Of a stretch of 64,000 nucleotides of DNA, positions 19,527 through 28,037 are shown one piece after another (the stretch's first letter is position 1; the number at the start of each line of letters is the position of its first letter). The notes beneath the pieces were generated by a model that saw only the letters and a list, made by a program, of their open reading frames with translations, ran no database searches and was not told where the DNA came from. A program made the translations under genes and the position numbers. Source of the stretch: Butyrivibrio sp. VCB2006 (GTDB taxonomy: Bacteria > Bacillota > Clostridia > Lachnospirales > Lachnospiraceae); NCBI RefSeq assembly GCF_000420945.1, contig NZ_ATVX01000003.1, positions 248,001 to 312,000 of the forward strand, read 5' to 3'.

Positions 19527-22500
19527 ATGCACAAAAGATGGTTGGGGTTATCATCGTTTGTATTGGCAGGTCTTTTAACTGTCACAAACGTTGGTACAAG
19601 CGTAGCAACAGTTTATGCTGCAGAAGCAGGATCTTCAGGCAGCTCACTTTTTGTTGAAACTGAAGATGCTGCAGCTGATAGCTCAAGCGAAGAAGAGCAG
19701 GAAGAAGCTGATGCTTCTGGTTCATCCTCAGTAGAAGAGAAAGAGATTGAAGTTGAGGAAGTGACTGTAGGAGATGCAGAAGAAGTTATCATTCATGATG
19801 AGGCTTCAGAAGACGACACAACTACTCCTGCAGAAGAGGCTGTTAGTGGTCTGGTATTCTTTAACAGATGGAATCAGAGTTCTATAGTTTCAGGTAACCT
19901 TGAGTTTACTGATCAGTATCAGGAATTTTGCTATGATCTTGGCCAGATTTATGATACAGCTAACGTAAAGAGCGTTACAGTCAAAGTTGCAAATCAGGAA
20001 GGAAATGTATGTATTAAGTTCTATGATGATACTTTTACTGAAATGCAGGCTATTTACAGCAATGATGGCAGCAGCGAATATACAAATGTTCCTAATTATG
20101 ATGGAAAACTGAAGTATGTTGGCGTTATGTCAATGCTTCCGGGTGAAGGTGACTATCCATATCATATTACAATCACTGATGTAAAGGTTGATGCACAGGA
20201 AGCACCAGCAGAGGCTAATGAAGAAACACTTGTACTTGAGGGCGATGCTCTTAAGTTCACAGAGGCTTGGGATGGCGGTGCAGTTGAAGGCACTACTCTT
20301 AACTTTGATCAGGAGTGGCGTGAATACAGAGTTTCACTTGGTAAGACAATCCCTGGTGAAGATGTTAAGTCTGTAAAGGTTACATTTGCTGAGGCTAACA
20401 GCCAGGCTATTTGTATCAAGACATATGGTGGCGGCACAGAGCTCAAGGCTGATTATGGCAAGAGCGGATCTAAGAGCTACACAACATATCCAGGTGTAAG
20501 TTCAGACGTTGATGCTATTGCTATCATGGCAATGAACAATCAGACATATCCATTCGAAGTTACAGTTGAGAAGGTAGAAGTTGTTGTAGATGTAACACCT
20601 GAGAGTGAGAGACCTCAGAAGGGTGTTGAGTATGACATCGTTGATCTTCGTGATCCTGTAACAGCTCTTATGGGTGATGATTTCATCATCGGTACAGCAG
20701 CAAGTTATGATGAGTTTGCAGATGAGCTTGATATGGAGCTTGTATTCAAGCACTTCAATGGTGTAACTCTTGGTAACGAGCTTAAGCCTGACGCAATGCT
20801 CAAGAGCTCAGCTCCAATCGTTACTTACGAGCTTAATGGCGAAGAAGTTCCATTCCCAGAGCTTAGCTTCACAACACCTGAGAGCCGTCTTGATCTTTTC
20901 GTAGATTGGAACGAACAGCACCCTGACAAGCAGATCAAGATCAGAGGTCACGTTCTTGTATGGCACTCACAGACTCCAGAGTTCTTCTTCCATGAGGACT
21001 ATGACACATCTAAGCCATTAGTTACTCCAGAAGTTATGAACAAGCGTCTTGAGATCTACATCAGAGAAGTTGCAAAACACTTCACAGCAGAGGACAGCAA
21101 GTATAGAAGCCTGTTCTATGGATGGGATGTAGTTAACGAGGCTATTAGTGATTCTTCAGGCACATACAGAAACGGAAACGAGAATTCAGCTTGGTGGAGA
21201 GTATATAATTCACAGGAATTCATCACAAACGCATTCGTATATGCTAACAGATACATGCCAGCTAACATAGCTCTTTTCTACAACGATTACAATGAGACTG
21301 GCGCAACTAAGATGAAGGGTATCTGCCAGCTCCTTAGAGACGTTAAGGCTACACCTGGCGCAAGAATTGATGGTATGGGTATGCAGGCTCATTATCAGAT
21401 TGCTTCTAACAATCCTTCAATGGAACAGTTTAAGACAGCTGCCAAGGCTTATGCTGAGATCGTTGATCAGGTTCAGGTAACAGAGCTTGACTTCAAGGGA
21501 GCTACAAGTGCTACAGATGAGAGACTTGCAGAGAGATATAAGGCTGTTTACGACACAATCAGAAGACTTAGAAATGAGGGTGTTAACTTCACAGGTATGA
21601 CAATCTGGGGAGTAACAGATAAGCACTCATGGCTCCAGACAGCAAACAATAACGGTGGTGGTTCAAACGGAAGCTCCAAGCAGTATCCACTTCTTTTCGA
21701 TGATTACTACAAGGCTAAGGCATGCTTCTGGACACTTGTAGATGCAGGCGAGCTTGAACCAGAAATCAAAACTGTAACACTTGTTCAGGATGTAACAGGA
21801 GATTTCAGCCTCGGTAATGGGTATGCAATGTCAATGGGTGAGACTACAGTAACATTTGCTCCTATGTGGAACGAGAATGGAATTGTAGTTAAGGTAACAG
21901 CCGCTGATGCAACTGTTGATGATACAGATAAGATCACAATCTTCACAGATGATGGTAAGATCAGAGTAACAGAAGTTAAGAGAAGTGAAGCAACAGCAAC
22001 AGAAAATGGCTACGAAACAGTAGTTACAATTCCTGTTGATATGGATGTTCTTGAGGCAAATGGTGTTAAGATCGACTTCAGATTCACTGACGGCAACGAC
22101 ATGATGGCCTTCAATGACACAACATATAAGCAGTATGAGACCAGCAAGTATTATGCTGAAACAGTTGTTAAGCCTCTTCTTGCAGTTAAGAAGGGCACAG
22201 TAGTTGTAGATGGACAGGCTACAGATGCAGCTTGGGCTACAGCAAAAGAGTTCCCTGTAGCAATCAATGTTGGTGCTAAGGCTTCTGCAACAGCAAAGGT
22301 TCTTTGGGACGAGTCAAATCTCTATGTTCTTGTAGATGTTAAGGATGCGGTTCTTAACAAGGCAGCTTCAGATGCATGGGAGCAGGATTCTGTAGAAGTA
22401 TTTATCGATGAGAACAACAACAAGTCCGGATCCTACCAGGAAGATGATAAGCAGTACAGAATTAACTTTGAGAATACACACAGTTTCAATGGAACAAAGT

Positions 22501-23417
22501 GTCTTGAAGAAAACCTTGAGTCTGCAGTAGCACTTACAGAAGAGGGCTATAGAATCGAAGCAGCCTTCAAGTGGACAGATGTTAACCCTTATGAAGGATA
22601 CAAGGTAGGTCTTGACCTTCAGGTTAACGACGCTGATGAGTCAGGAAAGAGAGTTGGAACACTTAACTGGGCAGATAAGACTGGTAACGGTTGGTCATCT
22701 CCTGAAGTATTTGGAACAATCCTCCTTACAAAGGGCGACGATATTCCTGATGCACCACAGCCAGAAACTCCTGACGAGCCAGAGCAGCCTAAGGGCAAGC
22801 TTGTAACTAAGTGGGGGACCACATATTGCGTAACAGAAGATGGCGAGAAGCTCACAGGCTTCCAGTCAGTTGATGGAGTAGATTATTACTTCAACGAAAA
22901 GGGAGCAATGGTTAAGAGCAACTGGATTACAACAGAGGATGGCAAGTTCTATGCATTGTCAGATGGCGCAATTGCTAAGAATCAGGTTGTTACAAAGTGG
23001 GGAACAAAGTACATCTTTGCTGAAGACGGTAAGATGATTACAGGCTTTACTACATTTGACGATGTTGATTACTATTGCAATCAGAATGGTGCAATCGTTA
23101 CTTCTAACTGGATTACAACAGAGGATGGCAAGTACTATGCAATGTCAGATGGCCATATTGCTAAGAATGTGATCGTGAATAAATGGGGAACCAAGTACGC
23201 ATTTGATGCTGATGGCAAGCTCTACACAGGTTTCTTTACATTTGAAGGCAAGGATTACTACGCAAAATCTAACGGTGCTATGGTATTCCAGGATTGGATT
23301 ACAGTTGGTGAGGATAAGTACTATGCGAAGGCTGACGGAACACTTGCCAAGAGTGAGACAATTACAAAGTGGATGCACAAGTATACATTTGACGAGAACG
23401 GAGTTCTTATTAAGTAA
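19527..23417 (+). CDS. Cell-wall-anchored multimodular GH10 endo-1,4-beta-xylanase
   Basis: 1296 residues. Modules: signal peptide (1-32); acidic Ser/Glu linker (33-105); two related beta-sandwich modules of about 115 residues (about 108-223 and 240-355), probably carbohydrate-binding; GH10 catalytic domain (about 370-745) with acid/base Glu538 in WDVVNEA and nucleophile Glu653 in VTELDF; two CBM9-like modules (about 755-1085); then three and a half Trp/Tyr-rich repeats of 62 residues (about 1100-1296) like choline/glucan-binding cell-wall repeats. It should hydrolyse xylan while held on the cell wall. The start follows AGGAGG by 12 bases; an earlier ATG at 19517 is in another frame. Confidence 0.93.
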   Translation: MHKRWLGLSSFVLAGLLTVTNVGTSVATVYAAEAGSSGSSLFVETEDAAADSSSEEEQEEADASGSSSVEEKEIEVEEVTVGDAEEVIIHDEASEDDTTTPAEEAVSGLVFFNRWNQSSIVSGNLEFTDQYQEFCYDLGQIYDTANVKSVTVKVANQEGNVCIKFYDDTFTEMQAIYSNDGSSEYTNVPNYDGKLKYVGVMSMLPGEGDYPYHITITDVKVDAQEAPAEANEETLVLEGDALKFTEAWDGGAVEGTTLNFDQEWREYRVSLGKTIPGEDVKSVKVTFAEANSQAICIKTYGGGTELKADYGKSGSKSYTTYPGVSSDVDAIAIMAMNNQTYPFEVTVEKVEVVVDVTPESERPQKGVEYDIVDLRDPVTALMGDDFIIGTAASYDEFADELDMELVFKHFNGVTLGNELKPDAMLKSSAPIVTYELNGEEVPFPELSFTTPESRLDLFVDWNEQHPDKQIKIRGHVLVWHSQTPEFFFHEDYDTSKPLVTPEVMNKRLEIYIREVAKHFTAEDSKYRSLFYGWDVVNEAISDSSGTYRNGNENSAWWRVYNSQEFITNAFVYANRYMPANIALFYNDYNETGATKMKGICQLLRDVKATPGARIDGMGMQAHYQIASNNPSMEQFKTAAKAYAEIVDQVQVTELDFKGATSATDERLAERYKAVYDTIRRLRNEGVNFTGMTIWGVTDKHSWLQTANNNGGGSNGSSKQYPLLFDDYYKAKACFWTLVDAGELEPEIKTVTLVQDVTGDFSLGNGYAMSMGETTVTFAPMWNENGIVVKVTAADATVDDTDKITIFTDDGKIRVTEVKRSEATATENGYETVVTIPVDMDVLEANGVKIDFRFTDGNDMMAFNDTTYKQYETSKYYAETVVKPLLAVKKGTVVVDGQATDAAWATAKEFPVAINVGAKASATAKVLWDESNLYVLVDVKDAVLNKAASDAWEQDSVEVFIDENNNKSGSYQEDDKQYRINFENTHSFNGTKCLEENLESAVALTEEGYRIEAAFKWTDVNPYEGYKVGLDLQVNDADESGKRVGTLNWADKTGNGWSSPEVFGTILLTKGDDIPDAPQPETPDEPEQPKGKLVTKWGTTYCVTEDGEKLTGFQSVDGVDYYFNEKGAMVKSNWITTEDGKFYALSDGAIAKNQVVTKWGTKYIFAEDGKMITGFTTFDDVDYYCNQNGAIVTSNWITTEDGKYYAMSDGHIAKNVIVNKWGTKYAFDADGKLYTGFFTFEGKDYYAKSNGAMVFQDWITVGEDKYYAKADGTLAKSETITKWMHKYTFDENGVLIK
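22802..23417 (+). repeat. 186-bp tandem repeats encoding cell-wall-binding modules
   Basis: Three full copies and a partial fourth of a 62-codon unit beginning VTKWGTxY and containing xxGFxxxDxVDYYxNxxGA and WITTEDGKxYAxSDG. The units are similar but not identical at DNA level, so they are an old duplication. Confidence 0.85.
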
Positions 23418-23432
23418 TTAAAATAAATATCG

Positions 23433-23466
23433 GAAGGAGGCAGAGCAGTCTGTCTCCTTCTTTTTT
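23433..23466 (+). terminator. Xylanase terminator
   Basis: 12-bp stem GAAGGAGGCAGA/TCTGTCTCCTTC (one G-T pair), 4-nt loop, then TTTTTT. Confidence 0.92.
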
Positions 23467-23473
23467 GCGTTGT

Positions 23474-23502
23474 TTTACACTACCCCATGAATTTGGTATA
23501 CT
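23474..23502 (+). promoter_or_regulatory. Promoter of the MBOAT gene
   Basis: TTTACA (23474-23479), 17-bp spacer, TATACT (23497-23502), immediately after the xylanase terminator. The acyltransferase pair therefore has its own transcript. Confidence 0.8.
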
Positions 23503-23532
23503 CTTTCTGATATTCAATTGATGGAGATACTT

Positions 23533-25071
23533 ATGGGTTTTAATTCCTTTACATTTATATTGGTGTTCTTGCCAATTTTGCTTTTTGGTTGGAACGTATT
23601 CAATAAATTAGAGAAATATACAGTGGCAGATGTCTTTTTGACATTAATGTCACTGTATTTCTATTACACTTTTGGCGTTGAGTTTTTGCTGGTACTGTTG
23701 GCAAGTACACTTGGCAATTATGTTCTTAGTTTAGTACTTCATGTATCAGAGAAAAAATCTAATATTCAAACTACTATAAAAGTAGTCGGCGTATTGTTTA
23801 ACCTATCTATTCTTTTCTATTTCAAATACCTGGGATTTTTTATCGATAATATCAATGCTCTTACGGGAGCAACAATAACTGCCAAGGAAATACTGATGCC
23901 CATTGGAATCAGCTTTTTTACCTTTGGACAGATATCTTTTATTGTAGACAGGGCAAATGGAAAAGCACCTCATTACCCATTTCTTAGCTATCTAATGTTC
24001 GCCTTTTATTTCCCTAAGCTTATCCAGGGACCTATAGCTTTCCACAAGGAGATGATAGATCAGTTCCAGGATAGCAGTCTTAGAAAATATGACTCAGATA
24101 AAATGGCGCGAGGCTTAATGTCTTTTATCATCGGATTATCCAAGAAGGTATTACTTGCAGATAACCTTGCCAAGGCTGTTAACTACGGTTTTCATTACAC
24201 CTATTATTTGGATACACTCACAGTTATCCTGGTTATGCTGGCCTATACTTTCGAGATTTATCTTGATTTCTCGGGGTATTGTGATATGGCAAATGGTGTG
24301 AGCCTGATGCTGGGATTTGAGCTTCCAACTAACTTTAATTCTCCCTACAAGGCAGCTACTTCCAAGGAGCTTTGGCAGAGATGGCATATGACTTTGTCCA
24401 GATTTTTTATCAAGTATGTTTATATTCCTCTTGGAGGCAGCAGAAGGGGCAAGATCCGGACGCTGGTTAATGTCCTTATAGTATTTGTTCTTAGCGGATT
24501 GTGGCACGGAGCAGGATGGACCTATGTATGTTGGGGACTTATGCAGGGACTCTTAGTTGTTTGGGATAATCTTGGAATAACTGGGGTAAAAGAACTTTCG
24601 GATGGCGAAGGAAGTAGCAAAAAAGCAAAGTATCTTTTTAGAGAAAAGCCGCTTATTACATTGCCAAGACCAGTTGGAACAGCCATAACTTTTACTATGT
24701 TTGTGATATCCCTTATATTCTTTGGCTCTCAGGATCTTAACTACGTGGGAGCAATGTTTAACAGGCTCTTTGTGTGGACTTATCCGGGATTTTTGTACAA
24801 GACTGCAGAGAATCTCAAGATTCCGGAGAACTATATTTTCAGACAGCTCTTTACACAGCTTGGCAAAGATAATCTGGTAAATAGCGTATATGTGGCAACC
24901 TTTGTGATTCTGATAGCTATCAGCGGATTTGTTATGACCAGAAAGAATACAAAGGAAATTGTGGCAGAGACTAAGTTTGATGGGAAGACTATTGCAGGAT
25001 TAGCAGTACTGTTCATTTGGTCCTTTATCTCCCTTTCAAATGTCAGCACCTTCATATACTTCCAGTTCTAA
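23533..25071 (+). CDS. MBOAT family membrane O-acyltransferase (AlgI/DltB-like)
   Basis: 512 residues with about ten to twelve membrane helices. MBOAT motifs are clear: IGISFFTFGQISFIVD, YFPKLIQGPI, LWQRWHMTLSRFF and the catalytic-His segment VLSGLWHGAGWTYVCWG. These enzymes move acyl (usually acetyl) groups across the membrane for O-acylation of secreted polysaccharide or teichoic acid. The start at 23533 (MGFNSFTF) follows GGAG by six bases and is preferred over a TTG at 23518. The next gene, 29 bp downstream, encodes an SGNH-like membrane protein that is the likely transfer partner. Confidence 0.92.
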   Translation: MGFNSFTFILVFLPILLFGWNVFNKLEKYTVADVFLTLMSLYFYYTFGVEFLLVLLASTLGNYVLSLVLHVSEKKSNIQTTIKVVGVLFNLSILFYFKYLGFFIDNINALTGATITAKEILMPIGISFFTFGQISFIVDRANGKAPHYPFLSYLMFAFYFPKLIQGPIAFHKEMIDQFQDSSLRKYDSDKMARGLMSFIIGLSKKVLLADNLAKAVNYGFHYTYYLDTLTVILVMLAYTFEIYLDFSGYCDMANGVSLMLGFELPTNFNSPYKAATSKELWQRWHMTLSRFFIKYVYIPLGGSRRGKIRTLVNVLIVFVLSGLWHGAGWTYVCWGLMQGLLVVWDNLGITGVKELSDGEGSSKKAKYLFREKPLITLPRPVGTAITFTMFVISLIFFGSQDLNYVGAMFNRLFVWTYPGFLYKTAENLKIPENYIFRQLFTQLGKDNLVNSVYVATFVILIAISGFVMTRKNTKEIVAETKFDGKTIAGLAVLFIWSFISLSNVSTFIYFQF

Positions 25072-25100
25072 GATGAACTGAAAAAGAAAGATATAATTAT

Positions 25101-26201
25101 ATGAATCAAAATAGTAGTTCAAAAAATTTTATAAGAAGGCTATTCATCACAATATTAGTAGTTGCGGTTTTGGTAGGCGGAGTAGTTTATGCTTTTGATC
25201 CTTTCTATCATTATCACAAGCCATGGTTTGGGCTAAAGGCAGTTCTTAATGACAAGGAATATCAGTGCATCGGAACTCTGAGAAACTTCGATTATGACGC
25301 ACTTTTAGTGGGATCCTCTGTAATGGAGAATAATGACAATGCCTGGTATGACAGTGCCTATGGAGTTAAGTCCATAAAGGCAATCAGAAGCTATGGTGCA
25401 ACTGCGGATCTGTGTTATCTAATGGATGCAGCCTATGAGAAGCATGATATTAAAAGGGTATTTTACAATATAGATCCATCAGCACTTTCTGCATCTACAC
25501 AGACTACATATGAGTCCACAGGATGCCCAATGTATCTGTATGACAAGAATCCTTTTAATGATGTGAGATATCTTTTTAATAAGGATGTTTTATTTGAAAA
25601 GATTCCTTATCAGCTGGCTAATTCATTTTTAGGTGACTATGACGAGGGCCTTTCCTATAACTGGGCAAAGTGGAAGAGCTTTAACAGTGATATGGCGCTT
25701 GGTTTATACCATAGATCCAATGAAGTAGTGCCTATGATGGATGAAACAGTTTATGAAAAAGAGCTTGCGGGGAATATAGCTCTTTTGACAAGCCAGGTTG
25801 AGGCACATCCTGAAACAGAGTTCATTTTCTTTTATCCTGTTTATTCCATGCTGTGGTGGGATGGAGTAGTAAGAAGCGGCGAAAGAGATGCTTATATTTA
25901 TAATGAAATTCAGATGACAAAGGCTCTTTTACAGTATGACAATGTAAGAATCTTCTGTTTCCAGGCTCAGGAGGAGGTGGCCACAAACCTTGAGCTTTAC
26001 ATGGATTCTATTCACTTTGCGCCTGAGATAAATAAGCTCATGCTGGATGAAATTATTGCAGGGGAATATGAGCTGACCAAGGATAACTATGTTGATAAAA
26101 TCCAGGAAGTTAAGGCGTTTTCTGAGCGAGTTGTGAATGATTATATAGTTCCCTATGAGGAAAAGGGACTTTTGAATTACCAAACTGTTGCAGAACAATA
26201 A
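25101..26201 (+). CDS. SGNH-like partner of the O-acyltransferase
   Basis: 366 residues. One N-terminal membrane helix (about 15-34) is followed by an extracytoplasmic domain. The segment ALLVGSSVMENN resembles block I of SGNH hydrolases (G-x-S-x-x-x-N). A late DSIHFAPEINKLM carries a possible Asp-x-x-His block V. This is the layout of AlgJ/AlgX/DHHW-type proteins that take an acyl group from an MBOAT partner and place it on a polymer. The polymer is unknown. The gene position next to the MBOAT gene supports the assignment. The SD is weak. Confidence 0.75.
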   Translation: MNQNSSSKNFIRRLFITILVVAVLVGGVVYAFDPFYHYHKPWFGLKAVLNDKEYQCIGTLRNFDYDALLVGSSVMENNDNAWYDSAYGVKSIKAIRSYGATADLCYLMDAAYEKHDIKRVFYNIDPSALSASTQTTYESTGCPMYLYDKNPFNDVRYLFNKDVLFEKIPYQLANSFLGDYDEGLSYNWAKWKSFNSDMALGLYHRSNEVVPMMDETVYEKELAGNIALLTSQVEAHPETEFIFFYPVYSMLWWDGVVRSGERDAYIYNEIQMTKALLQYDNVRIFCFQAQEEVATNLELYMDSIHFAPEINKLMLDEIIAGEYELTKDNYVDKIQEVKAFSERVVNDYIVPYEEKGLLNYQTVAEQ

Positions 26202-26216
26202 GATATGTTATACTAT
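26188..26216 (+). promoter_or_regulatory. Promoter of the TSCPD gene, inside the upstream stop region
   Basis: TTGCAG (26188-26193), 17-bp spacer, TACTAT (26211-26216). The predicted start near 26223 lies after the left arm of the terminator hairpin at 26212-26257. Confidence 0.65.
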
Positions 26217-26257
26217 ACTCCGAATTACACGTAAGTGAGTTAGGAGTATAGTTTTTT
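26212..26257 (+). terminator. Terminator overlapping the next gene's SD
   Basis: ACTATACTCC (26212-26221) pairs with GGAGTATAGT (26243-26252), followed by a run of T. The right arm contains the GGAG that serves as SD of the TSCPD gene. Read-through RNA from the acyltransferase operon would fold and stop, whereas RNA started at the internal promoter lacks the left arm. Confidence 0.75.
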
Positions 26258-26258
26258 T

Positions 26259-26504
26259 ATGGTTTACAAGACAAAAGGAACCTGCTCAACACAGATAGAT
26301 ATTGAGGTTGAGGAAGGTGTTATCAAACACGTAGAGTTTACTAACGGATGTAACGGTAATCTTCAGGGAGTATCAAGGCTTGTTGAAGGTATGAAGTGCG
26401 AAGATGCTATTGCTAAGCTTAGAGGCATCAAGTGCGGCTTCAAGAATACATCTTGCCCGGATCAGTTGTCATATGCTATTGAGCAGGCAATGCAGCAGGC
26501 TTAA
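26259..26504 (+). CDS. TSCPD domain protein (TIGR03905 type)
   Basis: 81 residues, full length for the family. Hallmarks are the C-terminal TSCPDQLSYAI motif, the CNGNLQGVSRLVEGM segment and three conserved Cys. The TSCPD domain also occurs at the end of some class II ribonucleotide reductases; stand-alone versions are common in Firmicutes and have no firm function. A metal- or thiol-related role is possible. The gene has its own promoter. MurG follows 30 bp later. Confidence 0.9.
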   Translation: MVYKTKGTCSTQIDIEVEEGVIKHVEFTNGCNGNLQGVSRLVEGMKCEDAIAKLRGIKCGFKNTSCPDQLSYAIEQAMQQA

Positions 26505-26534
26505 TAATTTGCAATCTGAAAGAAGGTCATAGAA

Positions 26535-27614
26535 TTGAGCGAAAATGCTAATAAGAAAATCGTCCTTACAGGTGGCGGAAGTGCAGGACATGTAACACCT
26601 AATATCGCACTGATTCCTGCACTTAAGAAGGCGGGATATGAGATTTTTTACATTGGTTCTTATGATGGAATCGAGAAGAAACTTATTGAGGACTACAATA
26701 TTCCATATTTCGGAATAGCAACCGGTAAGCTTCGCAGATATTTCGATCCCAAGAACTTTTCAGATCCATTCAGAGTTATGAAGGGATTTACTGAATCCAT
26801 TTCTCTTCTCAAGAAGATAAAGCCGGATATTATTTTTTCTAAGGGTGGATTTGTAAGTGTACCAGTAGTAAGGGCAGCACGTTTTCTGGGAATTCCTTAT
26901 ATTGTGCATGAGTCCGATATTACACCGGGTCTTGCAAATAAGCTTAGTATGAATGGAGCCAATAAGATTTGCTGCAACTTCCCGGAGACCATGAGACTTC
27001 TTCCTGCCGATAAGGCTATCCTTACCGGAACACCGATAAGAGACGAGCTTGGAAAGGGATCAAGAGAAGAAGGAAAGAGAATCTGTGGTTTTACAGATGA
27101 TAAGCCGGTTCTCATGGTAATAGGCGGAAGCCTTGGTGCTCAGTCAGTTAATGAGACTGTAAGATTTGCACTGCCTAGACTCCTTCCGGAGTTTAATGTT
27201 GTTCATATCTGCGGCAAGGAGAAAATGGATAACCTAAAATTATCTGTTCCGGGATACAAGCAGTTTGAATACGTTAAGAACGAGCTTAAGGATTTGTTTG
27301 CAATGGCAGACATCGTGGTTTCAAGAGCAGGAGCCAATTCAATCTGCGAGCTTTTGGCACTTAAGAAACCTAATATATTAATTCCTCTTTCAACCAAATC
27401 AAGCAGAGGGGATCAGATGCTTAATGCAAGATCCTTTGAACAGCAGGGATTTTCACTTGTTATTGATAATGATGAGCTGGATGAGGATATCTTAGTAGAG
27501 ACAATTGAGGACCTCTATGAGAATAGAGAAAAGTTCCTTGTAAATATGAGTAAGAGTAGCCTTCAGTCAGCTACAGACGCTATTGTGAGAATACTTAATG
27601 AGGAAGTACAGTGA
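26535..27614 (+). CDS. murG: MurG: lipid II-forming N-acetylglucosaminyltransferase
   Basis: 359 residues, GT28 family. It transfers GlcNAc from UDP-GlcNAc to lipid I on the inner membrane face during peptidoglycan synthesis. Motifs: LTGGGSAGHVTPN (glycine-rich loop 1), SKGGFVSVPVVRAA (loop 2), IVHESDITPGLANKL, VIGGSLGAQSVNE (loop 3) and VVSRAGANSICEL with LIPLSTKSSRGDQMLNA. The start is TTG with AGAAGG eight bases upstream. It is not in a division cluster here, which is common for this MurG clade in Clostridia. Confidence 0.92.
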   Translation: MSENANKKIVLTGGGSAGHVTPNIALIPALKKAGYEIFYIGSYDGIEKKLIEDYNIPYFGIATGKLRRYFDPKNFSDPFRVMKGFTESISLLKKIKPDIIFSKGGFVSVPVVRAARFLGIPYIVHESDITPGLANKLSMNGANKICCNFPETMRLLPADKAILTGTPIRDELGKGSREEGKRICGFTDDKPVLMVIGGSLGAQSVNETVRFALPRLLPEFNVVHICGKEKMDNLKLSVPGYKQFEYVKNELKDLFAMADIVVSRAGANSICELLALKKPNILIPLSTKSSRGDQMLNARSFEQQGFSLVIDNDELDEDILVETIEDLYENREKFLVNMSKSSLQSATDAIVRILNEEVQ

Positions 27615-27635
27615 GGTTTCACTGTACTTCTTTTT
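27603..27635 (+). terminator. murG terminator overlapping the stop codon
   Basis: Perfect 12-bp stem GAAGTACAGTGA/TCACTGTACTTC with TTTTT. The left arm includes the last codons and TGA stop of murG. Confidence 0.9.
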
Positions 27636-27697
27636 GATTAGAAACAAGCGGTAAAACATATTGTTACAAATGTGATAGAAGTCAGTACAAAAGGGGA

Positions 27698-27719
27698 AAC
27701 TAAGTGATATCATTTAGTT
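27698..27719. promoter_or_regulatory. 22-bp imperfect palindrome upstream of the small peptide gene
   Basis: Arms AACTAAGTGAT and ATCATTTAGTT match at ten of eleven positions. It is followed at once by a second, perfect 10-bp palindrome CCTTGCAAGG (27720-27729). Both lie 45-75 bp before the ATG of the 66-residue peptide and may be an operator or a leader hairpin. No regulator can be named. Confidence 0.5.
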
Positions 27720-27772
27720 CCTTGCAAGGGAAAATTATATTTACATTTAAATTAAATGGAGAGTAAAAAAGT

Positions 27773-27973
27773 ATGAGAAAGTGGAATAACGCTGAGATCG
27801 TATCAATCGAGCTCAACGCAACAGCAAACGGTAGTGAGTACTGGGATCAGGAAGCTACAAAGTATCAGAAGGCTAGAAACTGGGACGAGGAAGATGTTAG
27901 AATTTCTGTTGGCCCTACAACTGGTGTAGTAGAGCCAGGAACAACTTCAGTTGTTGCTGATCTTCATTCTTGA
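27773..27973 (+). CDS. 66-residue leader-like peptide (possible RiPP-precursor type)
   Basis: Starts MRKWNNAEIVSIELNATANG, a pattern (basic start, KW, then P/A-E-I/V, then hydrophobic-x-L, T-A-x-G) shared by lasso/paeninodin-like precursors and many small Lachnospiraceae peptides. The remainder is polar and acidic, with a Gly/Pro/Val-rich tail ending VVADLHS. No Cys, no membrane helix. GGAGAG precedes the ATG, two palindromes lie upstream and a strong terminator follows, so it is a well-defined transcription unit. No B protein, cyclase, radical SAM, kinase or peptidase gene is nearby, so RiPP status is unproven. Confidence 0.75.
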   Translation: MRKWNNAEIVSIELNATANGSEYWDQEATKYQKARNWDEEDVRISVGPTTGVVEPGTTSVVADLHS

Positions 27974-27988
27974 TAATAAGAATACGTT

Positions 27989-28027
27989 AAAAGAGCCCTA
28001 TTCCTGCGTGGAATAGAGCTCTTTTTT
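27989..28027. terminator. Bidirectional terminator after the small peptide
   Basis: Arms AAAAGAGCCCTATTCC and GGAATAGAGCTCTTTT pair with one mismatch around a 5-nt loop, with T and A flanks. It also serves the convergent rubrerythrin gene. Confidence 0.9.
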
Positions 28028-28037
28028 ATTATCTCTT

